This document shows, one piece after another, positions 39,900 to 48,070 of a DNA stretch of 64,000 nucleotides. Position 1 is the stretch's first letter; every line of letters begins with the position of its first letter. The translations under genes were made by a program, and so were the position numbers. Source of the DNA: Thalassobaculum_A sp040219615 (GTDB lineage: Bacteria > Pseudomonadota > Alphaproteobacteria > Thalassobaculales > Thalassobaculaceae); the NCBI RefSeq assembly GCF_040219615.1, contig NZ_JAVJSE010000040.1, forward strand, positions 124,001-188,000, written 5' to 3'. The notes under the pieces were generated by a model, which was not told the DNA's origin, searched no databases, and saw only the letters and a program-made list of their open reading frames with translations.

Positions 39900-39929
39900 G
39901 AAGGGGCGGACACCGCGCCCGCCCCCTTC
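39900..39929 (-). terminator. stem-loop between the Cache and chemoreceptor genes
   Basis: Read on the minus strand, GAAGGGGGCGG pairs with CCGCCCCTTC with one bulged base, followed by TTCTTCG. It sits in the 65-base gap between the two genes. It could be a partial terminator lowering receptor expression relative to the Cache protein, or a message-stabilising hairpin. Confidence 0.45.
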
Positions 39930-39936
39930 GCTTCCT

Positions 39937-40392
39937 TCACTTCACGTAGGCGCCGACACCGACCACCACGTCGCCTTCGCGGATCACATAGGAGCGCTTC
40001 GGCTCGACCTTCTTGCTCGCCGGGTTCTGCCAGACGTAGTCGACCCAGCCATTGTCCTTGATCTGGGTCATCTCCTTGACGAACTGCTTGCCCGACGGGT
40101 CGCGGACCTCCATCAGGTTCTTGCCGATCAGCCCGGCGTTGGCGCCATGCGCCACGGTGACGCCGGCATTGTCGACCACGAACACGTAGAGATCGCGATC
40201 CTTGTATGCGGCGTCGCCGTTGAACGCCGCGAACGCCTTGTCCTTGCCTTCGGCCTTGAGCAGGGCGGCGGCCTTCTCGGCCATCGCCTTCGCCTCGTCG
40301 ACGCTGCCCTGCTCGGCCGCGGCGACCGGCGCCACGGCAAGGACCAGAGCGAGAAACAGACCGGCAGTGCCGGCGAGCAGCTTGGAGAACAT
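39937..40392 (-). CDS. periplasmic single-Cache domain protein
   Basis: The 151-residue protein has a signal peptide (MFSKLLAGTAGLFLALVLAVAPVAAA) and then a single Cache (sCache_2) domain: KAEGKDKAFAAFNG, DLYVFVVDNAGVTVAHGANAGLIGKNLMEVRDPSGKQF and GWVDYVWQNPASKKVEPKRSYV. Cache domains bind small organic acids or amines, usually as part of a receptor, but here the domain stands alone with no membrane anchor. It lies just upstream of a chemoreceptor gene. The start at 40392 has GGGAGGA; an in-frame ATG at 40404 is an alternative. Confidence 0.88.
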   Translation of the reverse strand: MFSKLLAGTAGLFLALVLAVAPVAAAEQGSVDEAKAMAEKAAALLKAEGKDKAFAAFNGDAAYKDRDLYVFVVDNAGVTVAHGANAGLIGKNLMEVRDPSGKQFVKEMTQIKDNGWVDYVWQNPASKKVEPKRSYVIREGDVVVGVGAYVK

Positions 40393-40752
40393 GGTTCCTC
40401 CCATCCTGGGTTTGGGCGACTGCTGGAGTCGCGGATCGATCGGATTCCGCTGCGCTCAAGGGAGCGTGCTTGGAGTGGTCAATACTGCAGCAGATATTAA
40501 CAGTTGGTTTAAGCGAAACCGGTTCAATATCACCGTCATTATTTCATTTTATTTCATTCGTATTTTATCGAATATTGATGAACGCAGCATTAACCAAAAT
40601 GATCAATCTCACATTGCTGCATTTTTGAGATTTTCTCTCTTTTTGATTGTGATTCCGAGACGGGACGGAACGACCCCTACAGGCGGAGCAACCCTTCGCA
40701 GGTGTCGACGAAACTTCACTCCCGGCGGCCAATTTGATCTATCAATGCCGCC
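40393..40752. promoter_or_regulatory. AT-rich divergent promoter region
   Basis: The 360 bases between the Cache gene (minus) and the histidine kinase gene (plus) hold no gene. About 40490-40660 is strikingly AT-rich against the surrounding sequence. It contains the palindrome AACCGGTT (40517-40524) and the inverted pair GCAGCA (40584-40589) and TGCTGC (40615-40620). No good sigma-54 motif was seen. Both flanking operons are likely controlled from here. Confidence 0.5.
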
Positions 40753-42558
40753 ATGATCGGACGTCGCAGCATCGTGGTCGCGCTGACGGTCGCGGTGGGC
40801 GTCATGGCCCTGTCGGCGGCGGTCTGGCAGATCACCGTGGACGCCGGCCGGGCCCGCCTTTCGCGGGCGCTTGCCGACAAGCTGACGGTGACGGGTCGCG
40901 CCGTGCTCAGCGAGGTCGAGCGGTTCCGATACCTGCCCGGCGTGCTGGCGCTGGATCCGCGGGTGACCGCCTTGATCGACCGGGACGGCAGCCCGGACCG
41001 GATCGAAGTCGCCAACCGCTTCCTGACCCGGCTGCGCGACCATGCCGGCGCCGACGAACTGTACGTGCTGGACGCCGACGGAACCACGTTGGCCGCCAGC
41101 AACTGGGCCGAGGAGACCAGCTTCGTCGGCCGCAACTACCGCTTCCGGTCGTATTTCAAGGACGCGCTCGCCAAGGGCGAGGGCCGCTTCTACGCGGTCG
41201 GCGTGACCACCGGGAAGCCCGGCTACTTCCTGGCGTCCCGGATCGCGACCGGGTCCGGCGCGCTGGGGGTCGCGGTGGTGAAGGTCGACATGGCGCCGCT
41301 GGAGCTGGCTTGGTCGCGGGCCGGGGAACGGGCCGGCGTGGCAGATCCGGCCGGGGTGATCTTCCTGACCGGCCACCTGCCCTGGAAATACCGTCTGCTC
41401 GACCCGCTGCCGGACCAGGCCCTCGCGAACATCCTCGAGGCCCGGCAGTATGACGGCGTCCGGCTGGTCGCCACCCCGCCGCTGACCGCCGGAACGCCCT
41501 ATGGCGACGAGGCCGAGGCCGTGTCCGACGCCGGCGGGGACTACCTGCTGCGCCGCCGCCGGATCGCCCCGGAGGGCTGGCAGCTGTTCGCGACCGCCTC
41601 GCTCGCCCCGGTACTCAGCCAGGCCCGCCTGGCCGCCCTGCTGTCGACGGCCGGGGCGCTGCTGGCGGCCGCGGTGGTGCTGTATCTCCGCCAGCGCCGG
41701 CAGATCGTGCGCATGACCCTGGACGCCCATGCGGCGCTGGAGCGCCGGGTCGCCGAACGGACCCGCGAACTGGCCCGCGAGGTCGAGGAACGCCGGCGCG
41801 CCGAAGCCGAGCTGCGCGACGCCCAGGAGGACCTGATCCAGGCCGCCAAGCTGGCGGCGCTCGGCCGCATGTCGACCGCCATCGTGCACGAGGTCAGCCA
41901 GCCGCTCGCGGCGATGGAGACGACGCTGGCCTCGACCGCCCTGCTGGCCGACCGCGGCACCCCGGACGACGTCAAGCGGACCGTCGGCGCGGCCCGCGAC
42001 CTGGTGCGCCGGATGCAGCGCACGGTGCGGCACCTCAAGAGCTTCGCCCGCCGCGACCGCGGCGGCGCCGGCCCGGTCGACCCGGCCCGGGCGGTCGAGG
42101 CGGCGGTCGAGCTAGCGCAGCACCGGGCCCGCGACCAGGGACTGGAGATCGCGGTCGATGCCGCCGCCGTGCCGGCGGTGCTCGGGCATGCGGTCCGGCT
42201 GGAGCAGGTGGTCCTGAATCTGCTGGTCAACGCCCTCGACGCGGTGCAGGCCGCCGCCGAGCCGTCGGTCCGGGTTTCGCTCGCCACGGCCGACGGCACC
42301 GTCAGCATTGCCGTCCTGGACAACGGCAGCGGGGTCGACGAGGCCCTGCGCGACCGCATCACCGAGCCGTTCTTCACCACCAAGGAGACCGGCGAGGGCC
42401 TGGGCCTCGGCCTGGCGATCTCGCGGGCGATCGTCGAGGACCTGGGCGGCAGCCTCGACTTCGCCGGCAATCCGGGCGGCGGCAGCGTGTTCACGGTGCG
42501 CCTGCCTGCGGTCGGCCGGATCGCCGCCGCCGAGACCGCAGCCGAGGCCGCCGAATGA
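40753..42558 (+). CDS. DctB-like sensor histidine kinase
   Basis: The 601-residue kinase has TM1 near the N-terminus, a periplasmic double-Cache-like sensor (residues about 35-285, with FVGRNYRFRSYFKDALAKGEGRFYAVG), TM2 at about 290-312, a coiled-coil linker, the phosphoacceptor His379 in TAIVHEVSQPLAAME, and a catalytic domain with NALDAV, DNGSGVD and GEGLGLGLAI. This is the layout of DctB, which senses C4-dicarboxylates. The start ATG at 40753 lies after an AT-rich promoter region. It overlaps the response regulator gene by ATGA. Confidence 0.92.
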   Translation: MIGRRSIVVALTVAVGVMALSAAVWQITVDAGRARLSRALADKLTVTGRAVLSEVERFRYLPGVLALDPRVTALIDRDGSPDRIEVANRFLTRLRDHAGADELYVLDADGTTLAASNWAEETSFVGRNYRFRSYFKDALAKGEGRFYAVGVTTGKPGYFLASRIATGSGALGVAVVKVDMAPLELAWSRAGERAGVADPAGVIFLTGHLPWKYRLLDPLPDQALANILEARQYDGVRLVATPPLTAGTPYGDEAEAVSDAGGDYLLRRRRIAPEGWQLFATASLAPVLSQARLAALLSTAGALLAAAVVLYLRQRRQIVRMTLDAHAALERRVAERTRELAREVEERRRAEAELRDAQEDLIQAAKLAALGRMSTAIVHEVSQPLAAMETTLASTALLADRGTPDDVKRTVGAARDLVRRMQRTVRHLKSFARRDRGGAGPVDPARAVEAAVELAQHRARDQGLEIAVDAAAVPAVLGHAVRLEQVVLNLLVNALDAVQAAAEPSVRVSLATADGTVSIAVLDNGSGVDEALRDRITEPFFTTKETGEGLGLGLAISRAIVEDLGGSLDFAGNPGGGSVFTVRLPAVGRIAAAETAAEAAE

Positions 42559-43883
42559 CCGGGCGCGGCGCCGTGCTGGTGGTCGACGACGAGGCCGCGG
42601 TCCGCAACTCGGCCGCCGAGTGGCTGGCGCTGTCCGGCTTCGCGGTCGCGACCGCCGACGGCGCCGGCACGGCCGAGGCCGAGCTCGCCGGCCGGCCGTT
42701 CGACGTGGTGGTCACCGACCTGCGGATGCCCGGTGGCGACGGCATGGCGGTGCTCGACACGGTCGCCCGTCTAGAGCCCGAGCTGCCGGTGGTGCTGCTG
42801 ACCGGCCATGGCGACGTGGGCGCAGCGGTCGAGGCGATGCGGCGCGGCGCCCACGACTTCCTGGAGAAGCCCTACGACGCCGACCATCTGGTGGCGGTGC
42901 TCGACCGGGCGGTGCGGCAGCGAAGGCAGGCGGCCGAGCTCGGCCGCCTGCGCGCCGGGGCCGGCGACCGCCGCGCCATCGAGGACCGGCTGGTCGGGAC
43001 CTCCGCCGCGATCGCCGAGCTGCGCGAGCGCGTGCTGCAGCTCGCCGGCATCGACGTCGACGTCCTGGTGGTCGGCGAGACCGGAACCGGCAAGGAGATC
43101 GTGGCGCGGGCGCTGCACGACCTCGGGCCGCGCTCCGCCGGCAGCTTCGTCGCCATCAACTGCGCGGCGGTGCCGGAATCGGTGTTCGAGAGCGAGATCT
43201 TCGGGCATGTCCGGGGCGCCTTCACCGGGGCCGCCGCCGACCGGGTCGGCAAGCTCGCCTTCGCGAGCGGCGGGACGGTGTTCCTGGACGAGATCGAATC
43301 GATGCCGCCGGCGCTGCAGGCCAAGGTGCTGCGGGCGATCCAGGAGCGCCTGGTCGAGCCGATCGGCGGCAACCGGCAGGTCGCGCTCGACGTCCGGTTC
43401 GTCGCCGCCACCAAGGTCGACCTGCTGGCGGAGAGCCAGGCCGGTCGGTTCCGCGCCGACCTGTACTACCGGCTCGCCACGGTCGAGCTGGCGATCCCGC
43501 CGCTGCGCGCGCGCCGCGACGACATCGCCCTGCTGTACCGCAAGTTCCTGGGCGACGCCGAGCGCCGGTTCGGACTCGGCGCGCGCCCGCCGACGGCCGC
43601 CGACCTGGCCGAGATCGAGGTCCGGCCGTGGCCCGGCAACGTGCGTGAACTGAAGGCCCAGGCCGAGCGCGCGGCCCTGGCCATGCACCGGCCGCCGCGC
43701 CCGGCGGCGCCGGATGCCCGCCTCAGCCTGCCCGACGAGGTCGCCCGGTTCGAGGCCCTGCGGATCCGCGAGGCGCTGGAAGCCGCCGGCTGGTCGACCG
43801 CCGAGGCGGCCGAACGTCTCGGCCTGCCGCGCCGCACGCTGAACGAGAAGATTGCGCGCTACGGCCTGAAGCGCGCGGTTTAA
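42555..43883 (+). CDS. DctD/NtrC-family sigma-54-dependent response regulator
   Basis: The 442-residue regulator has a receiver domain with Asp55 in VVTDLRMPGGD, an AAA+ domain with Walker A GETGTGKE and an intact GAFTGA loop for sigma-54 contact, and a C-terminal Fis-like helix-turn-helix (STAEAAERLGLPRRTLNEKI). It should activate a sigma-54 promoter when phosphorylated by the kinase encoded just upstream, with which it overlaps by four bases. The nearest such promoter is at 44007, ahead of the TAXI gene. Confidence 0.94.
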   Translation: MTGRGAVLVVDDEAAVRNSAAEWLALSGFAVATADGAGTAEAELAGRPFDVVVTDLRMPGGDGMAVLDTVARLEPELPVVLLTGHGDVGAAVEAMRRGAHDFLEKPYDADHLVAVLDRAVRQRRQAAELGRLRAGAGDRRAIEDRLVGTSAAIAELRERVLQLAGIDVDVLVVGETGTGKEIVARALHDLGPRSAGSFVAINCAAVPESVFESEIFGHVRGAFTGAAADRVGKLAFASGGTVFLDEIESMPPALQAKVLRAIQERLVEPIGGNRQVALDVRFVAATKVDLLAESQAGRFRADLYYRLATVELAIPPLRARRDDIALLYRKFLGDAERRFGLGARPPTAADLAEIEVRPWPGNVRELKAQAERAALAMHRPPRPAAPDARLSLPDEVARFEALRIREALEAAGWSTAEAAERLGLPRRTLNEKIARYGLKRAV

Positions 43884-43896
43884 TGGGGCGGACTTT

Positions 43897-43935
43897 CGCC
43901 CGGCCGGGCGGCGGCGGGGCGGATAGCCGCCCGGC
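43897..43935. promoter_or_regulatory. candidate upstream activator site for the sigma-54 regulator
   Basis: CGCCCGGCCGGGCG (43897-43910) is a perfect 14-base palindrome. It overlaps a second inverted pair, GCCGGGCGGC (43903-43912) and GCCGCCCGGC (43926-43935). They lie 70-110 bases upstream of the sigma-54 promoter, the usual distance for NtrC-type enhancers. In GC-rich DNA such palindromes also arise by chance or as message ends. Confidence 0.4.
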
Positions 43936-44006
43936 ACCACCGGCGGTCACGTCGGATGTCACGACTAAGCCCTTGATAAACAATCCGCCCGGTCCTTCGG
44001 CGCGGG

Positions 44007-44023
44007 TTGGCAAGGCAATTGCC
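44007..44023 (+). promoter_or_regulatory. sigma-54 (-24/-12) promoter
   Basis: TTGGCAAGGCAATTGCC holds TGGCA and TTGC with the GG and GC pairs at the exact required spacing (GG at 44009-44010, GC at 44021-44022). The start of transcription would be near 44034, about 50 bases before the TAXI ATG at 44083. A sigma-54 activator is encoded immediately upstream. Confidence 0.75.
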
Positions 44024-44082
44024 CCTGCGGCCCGTCGGCGGCGGAGACCTGCCGCTCGAACGAGAACCTCGGGAGGATATCA

Positions 44083-45039
44083 ATGACGTTCCGCATGAAG
44101 GGCGCGCTGCTCGCCTGCGCCATGGCCGTCACGGTGGGGGCCGGCGCGGCGACCGCCAAGGCCGACCAGTTCATCAACATCCTGACCGGCGGCACCGCCG
44201 GCGTGTACTACCCGCTGGGCGTGGCGCTGGCGAAGATCTACGGCGACAAGATCGACGGCGCCCGCACCCAGGTGCAGTCGACCAAGGGCTCAGTCGAGAA
44301 CCTGAACCTGCTGCAGGCCGGCAAGGGCGAGTTCGCGCTGACCCTCGGCGATTCCCTGAAGCTGGCCTGGGCCGGCGACGCCGATGCCGGCTTCAAGACC
44401 AAACTCGACAAGATCCGCGGCATCGCCGCCGTGTACCCGAACTACATCCAGATCGTCGCGTCCAAGGAGTCCGGCATCAAGTCGCTGGCCGACCTGAAGG
44501 GCAAGAGCCTGTCGGTCGGGGCGCCGAAGTCCGGCACCGAGCTGAACACCCGGGCGATCATGGCGGCCGCCGGCATGAGCTACAAGGACCTGGCCAAGAC
44601 CGAGTACCTGCCGTTCGCGGAGTCGGTCGAGCTGATCAAGAACCGCCAGCTCGACGCCACCCTGCAGTCCGCCGGCCTCGGCGTCGCCTCGATCCGCGAC
44701 CTCGCAAGCTCGGTGCCGATCCAGGTCGTGGCGGTGCCCGCGGACATGGTCGCCAAGCTGGGCGCCCCGTACATCGGCGCCACCATCCCGGCCAACACCT
44801 ACAGCGGCCAGGACGCCGACGTCGCCACCGTCGCGGTGGTGAACTTCGCGGTCACCCATGAGGGCGTGTCCGAGGAGATGGTCTACCAGATGACCAAGCA
44901 GATGTTCGAGAACCTCCCGGACATGGTCGCGGCCCACAAGGCGGCGGCGGCGATCAAGCTGGAGAAGGCGCTCGAGGGCATGCCGGTGCCGCTGCACCCG
45001 GGTGCCGCCCGCTACTACAAGGAAAAGGGCCTGATGTAA
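44083..45039 (+). CDS. TAXI-family TRAP transporter solute-binding protein
   Basis: The 318-residue protein has a signal peptide (MTFRMKGALLACAMAVTVGAGAATAKA) and the TAXI fold: INILTGGTAGVYYPLGVALAK, STKGSVENLNLL and LSVGAPKSGTELNTRAIMAA. It captures a solute, often a dicarboxylate or glutamate-type acid, for the fused permease encoded next. GGGAGG lies seven bases before the ATG. Transcription is probably from the sigma-54 promoter at 44007. Confidence 0.93.
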   Translation: MTFRMKGALLACAMAVTVGAGAATAKADQFINILTGGTAGVYYPLGVALAKIYGDKIDGARTQVQSTKGSVENLNLLQAGKGEFALTLGDSLKLAWAGDADAGFKTKLDKIRGIAAVYPNYIQIVASKESGIKSLADLKGKSLSVGAPKSGTELNTRAIMAAAGMSYKDLAKTEYLPFAESVELIKNRQLDATLQSAGLGVASIRDLASSVPIQVVAVPADMVAKLGAPYIGATIPANTYSGQDADVATVAVVNFAVTHEGVSEEMVYQMTKQMFENLPDMVAAHKAAAAIKLEKALEGMPVPLHPGAARYYKEKGLM

Positions 45040-45053
45040 GGCCCGCACGGACG

Positions 45054-45086
45054 CCGCCCGCCGGATCGACGAGGTCCGGCGGGCGG
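45054..45086 (+). terminator. stem-loop between TAXI and permease genes
   Basis: CCGCCCGCCGGA and TCCGGCGGGCGG form a perfect 12-base stem around a nine-base loop. No T-run follows, so full termination is unlikely. It may stabilise the binding-protein message or reduce read-through so that the binding protein outnumbers the permease. Confidence 0.6.
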
Positions 45087-45148
45087 AGGATCCGTCGCAG
45101 AACGACAAGAAAAGCCATCAAGAAGATCTTCGGGGAAGGAACCGGGCG

Positions 45149-47257
45149 ATGAGCGAGTCCGCCGACCGTCGCGACGTCACGCACGATACCGCCGAACTGC
45201 GCCGCCACGAGCCGCTGTCGGCACCGTTTCCGGGCTCCGCCGAGGGCCGGATGCTGTACTGGATCGCCTTCGCGTTCTCGGCCTTCCAGATCGCCACGGC
45301 GGCCCACCTGATCGACCTGCCGAGCCAGGTCACCCGGGCGGTCCATGTCGGCTTCCTGGTGTCCCTGACCTTCCCGCTGATCGCGCTCGGCCGCCACTAC
45401 GCCCCGGGGGCGCGGGCCGCCGCCTGGGCGCTGGGCGTCGCCGGCCTCGGCGTCGCCGTCTACCAGTGGATCGAGTACACGCCCCTGCTGCTGCGCGCCG
45501 GCGACCCGCTGCCGCTCGACCTGGCGGTCGGCGTGCTGGCGCTGGTCACGGTGTTCCTGGCGGCCTTGGCGATCATGGGCCCGGCGCTGCCGATCATCGC
45601 CGGCGCCTTCCTCGCCTATTGCCTGTTCGGCGAATACCTGCCGGCACCGCTCAACCACCGCGGCTACGACGTCTCCCAGGTGATCGACCACATGGCCTAC
45701 GGCACCGAGGGCATCTACGGCATCCCGACCTTCGTGTCCTCGACCTACATCTTCCTGTTCATCCTGTTCGGCGCCTTCCTGGAGAAGGCCGGGATGATCG
45801 GGCTGTTCACCGACGTGGCCATGGGCCTGGTCGGCCACGCCCGCGGCGGCGGCGCCAAGGTCGCCGTAGTGTCGTCCGGACTGATGGGCACGATCTCCGG
45901 CTCCGGGGTCGCCAACGTCGTGGCGACCGGCCAGTTCACGATCCCCCTGATGAAGAAGTTCGGGTATCGCGCGGAATTCGCAGGCGGCGTCGAGGCGACC
46001 GCCTCGATGGGCGGCCAGATCATGCCGCCGGTCATGGGGGCGGTCGCCTTCATCATGGCCGAGACCCTGGACGTGCCGTACTACGAGGTCGTCAAGGCCG
46101 CGATCATCCCGGCGATCCTGTATTTCGCCAGCGCCTTCTGGGTGGTGCATCTGGAGGCCGGCAAGCACGGCCTGCTGGGCCTGCCGAAGAACGAGCTGCC
46201 GTCGGTGACGGCGGCGCTGCGCCGGAACTGGCACCTGCTGCTGCCGCTGGCGGCCCTGGTCTACCTGCTGTTCTCCGGCTACACGCCGCTGTTCGCCGGC
46301 ACCGTCGGCCTGGCGCTGACCGTGCTGCTCATCCTCGGCGGCTCGATCGCGCTCGGCATGGGATCGGCGGCGCTGCGCTCGGTGTTCTGGGTCTGCCTCG
46401 GACTGGTCTCCGCCGCCTTCCTGCAGTGGGGCATCACGGTGATCGTCGCCGCGGTCGCAGTACTGATCGCCGTCAACCTGGCGTCCAGGGGCGGGCGCGA
46501 GACCCTGGCGCTGTGCCGCGACAGCCTGGCCGAGGGTGCCAAGACCGCGCTGCCGGTCGGCGTCGCCTGCGCGATCGTCGGCATCATCATCGGCACCATG
46601 ACCCTGACCGGCGCCGCCAACACCTTCGGCCAGTACATCGTGTCGGTCGGCGACACGAGCCTGTTCCTGTCGCTGCTGCTGACCATGGTCACCTGCCTGA
46701 TCCTCGGCATGGGGATCCCGACCATCCCGAACTACATCATCACCGCCTCGATCGCCGGCCCGGCACTGCTCAAGCTCGGCGTGCCGCTGATGGTCAGCCA
46801 CATGTTCGTGTTCTATTTCGGGATCCTGGCCGACCTGACCCCGCCGGTGGCGCTGGCCTGCTTCGCGGCGGCGCCGATCGCCCGGGCCAGCGGCCTGAAG
46901 ATCTCGTTCGAGGCGATCAAGGTGGCGACCGCCGGATTCGTGATCCCGTTCATGGCGGTCTACACCCCGGCCCTGATGCTGCAGGACGGCGGCCCGTTGT
47001 CGGAGGCGCTCGGATACCCGGTGGCGGTCGCCTACATCCTGTTCAAGACCACGCTGGCGATCGGGCTGTGGGGTGCGGCGGTGATCGGCTTCCTGCGCAC
47101 GCGCATGGCGGCATGGGAGCGGTTGGCGGCGGCGGCCGCGGCGTTCTGCCTGATCGCGGCCCTGCCGATCACCGACGAGATCGGCTTCGCGCTCGCCGCG
47201 CTGACCATCGCCGGCCATCTGTGGCGCAGCCGACGCCTGGCCGCGGCACAGGCGTAG
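45149..47257 (+). CDS. TRAP transporter fused permease (4TM/12TM)
   Basis: The 702-residue membrane protein joins a small DctQ-like four-helix part (about 30-170) to a DctM-like part with some 12 helices (YGIPTFVSSTYIFLFILFGAFLEKAG, VVSSGLMGTISGSGVANVVATGQFTIPLMKK, LGMGIPTIPNYIITASIAGPAL). Such fused permeases work with TAXI binding proteins and use an ion gradient. GGGGAAGGAA lies upstream of the ATG at 45149. It shares an operon with the TAXI gene. Confidence 0.94.
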   Translation: MSESADRRDVTHDTAELRRHEPLSAPFPGSAEGRMLYWIAFAFSAFQIATAAHLIDLPSQVTRAVHVGFLVSLTFPLIALGRHYAPGARAAAWALGVAGLGVAVYQWIEYTPLLLRAGDPLPLDLAVGVLALVTVFLAALAIMGPALPIIAGAFLAYCLFGEYLPAPLNHRGYDVSQVIDHMAYGTEGIYGIPTFVSSTYIFLFILFGAFLEKAGMIGLFTDVAMGLVGHARGGGAKVAVVSSGLMGTISGSGVANVVATGQFTIPLMKKFGYRAEFAGGVEATASMGGQIMPPVMGAVAFIMAETLDVPYYEVVKAAIIPAILYFASAFWVVHLEAGKHGLLGLPKNELPSVTAALRRNWHLLLPLAALVYLLFSGYTPLFAGTVGLALTVLLILGGSIALGMGSAALRSVFWVCLGLVSAAFLQWGITVIVAAVAVLIAVNLASRGGRETLALCRDSLAEGAKTALPVGVACAIVGIIIGTMTLTGAANTFGQYIVSVGDTSLFLSLLLTMVTCLILGMGIPTIPNYIITASIAGPALLKLGVPLMVSHMFVFYFGILADLTPPVALACFAAAPIARASGLKISFEAIKVATAGFVIPFMAVYTPALMLQDGGPLSEALGYPVAVAYILFKTTLAIGLWGAAVIGFLRTRMAAWERLAAAAAAFCLIAALPITDEIGFALAALTIAGHLWRSRRLAAAQA

Positions 47258-47347
47258 ACCGGACCACGGACCGCAGGCGGCGGCTGGGTCGACCGGCCGC
47301 CGCGTGCTACAACCGGGCCGGTCGGTGGCACGGGAGGGATTGCCGGT

Positions 47348-48061
47348 TTGAGTCGTCTGTTCGAGGAACTCGCCTTCCAGGCGACGCCGATCGGCGAGCT
47401 CAGCCTGCGCCGGCGCCGCGAGCTGTCGCTCGGGGTCGACGTCTACGAGATCAAGCTCGGCGACGAGTTCCTGATGTCCAGCCTGTTCACCGCGTCCGAG
47501 ATCGAGCTGGCCCGGCTCGGCCTGGCGGCGACCGACGGCAGCGCGCTCGACATCGTGGTCGGCGGCCTCGGCCTCGGATACACGGCGCGGGCGGTCCTGG
47601 AGAATACCGGGGTCGGGTCGCTGCTCGTGGTCGATGCCCTCGAGGCCGTGATCGAATGGCACTGCAGCGGACTGCTGCCGCTCGGCCCGGAACTGACCGG
47701 TGATCCGCGCTGCCGGTTCGTGCACGGCGACTTCTTCGCCATGTCGGCCTCGGCGGCCGGCTTCGACCCGGAGCAGCCGGGACGGCGGTTCGACGCGATC
47801 CTGGTCGACATCGACCATTCGCCCGACGCCCTGCTGGCGCCCGGCAGCGCCGGCTTCTACCGGCCCGACGGCCTGCGCGGCGTGGCGTCGCATCTGCGGC
47901 CCGGCGGGGTGTTCGGCCTGTGGTCGAACGAACCGCCGGACGACGCCTTCACCGCTCGCCTCGCGCAGGTGTTCGCAGAGGCCCGCGGCGAAGCCGTGGT
48001 GTTCCACAACCCGCTGCAGGACCGGGATTTCACCCAGACCGTCTACCTGGCCCGGACCTGA
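47348..48061 (+). CDS. spermidine synthase-like methyltransferase-fold protein
   Basis: The 237-residue protein has a Rossmann SAM-type fold: DIVVGGLGLGYTARAVLE as the nucleotide loop, LLVVDALEAVIEWH, RFVHGDFFAM and FDAILVDIDHSPD. It resembles the spermidine synthase-like group of short proteins, often annotated as methyltransferases. The best start is TTG at 47348, with GGGAGG about ten bases upstream. It lies 90 bases after the TRAP permease; whether it belongs to that operon is unclear. The substrate is unknown. Confidence 0.8.
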   Translation: MSRLFEELAFQATPIGELSLRRRRELSLGVDVYEIKLGDEFLMSSLFTASEIELARLGLAATDGSALDIVVGGLGLGYTARAVLENTGVGSLLVVDALEAVIEWHCSGLLPLGPELTGDPRCRFVHGDFFAMSASAAGFDPEQPGRRFDAILVDIDHSPDALLAPGSAGFYRPDGLRGVASHLRPGGVFGLWSNEPPDDAFTARLAQVFAEARGEAVVFHNPLQDRDFTQTVYLART

Positions 48062-48070
48062 GCCCGGGCA

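Noticed and set aside
40600..40660. T-rich stretch as an intrinsic terminator
   Set aside because: No GC-rich stem precedes the T-runs in either direction.
43897..43935. The GC palindromes after the response regulator as a transcription terminator
   Set aside because: Strong stems but no following T-run; left as a possible enhancer instead.
44954..48007. A 1017-codon open frame antisense to the TRAP permease
   Set aside because: Its translation is dominated by Arg, Gly, Gln and His and shows no fold signal, while the opposite strand encodes a clear permease.
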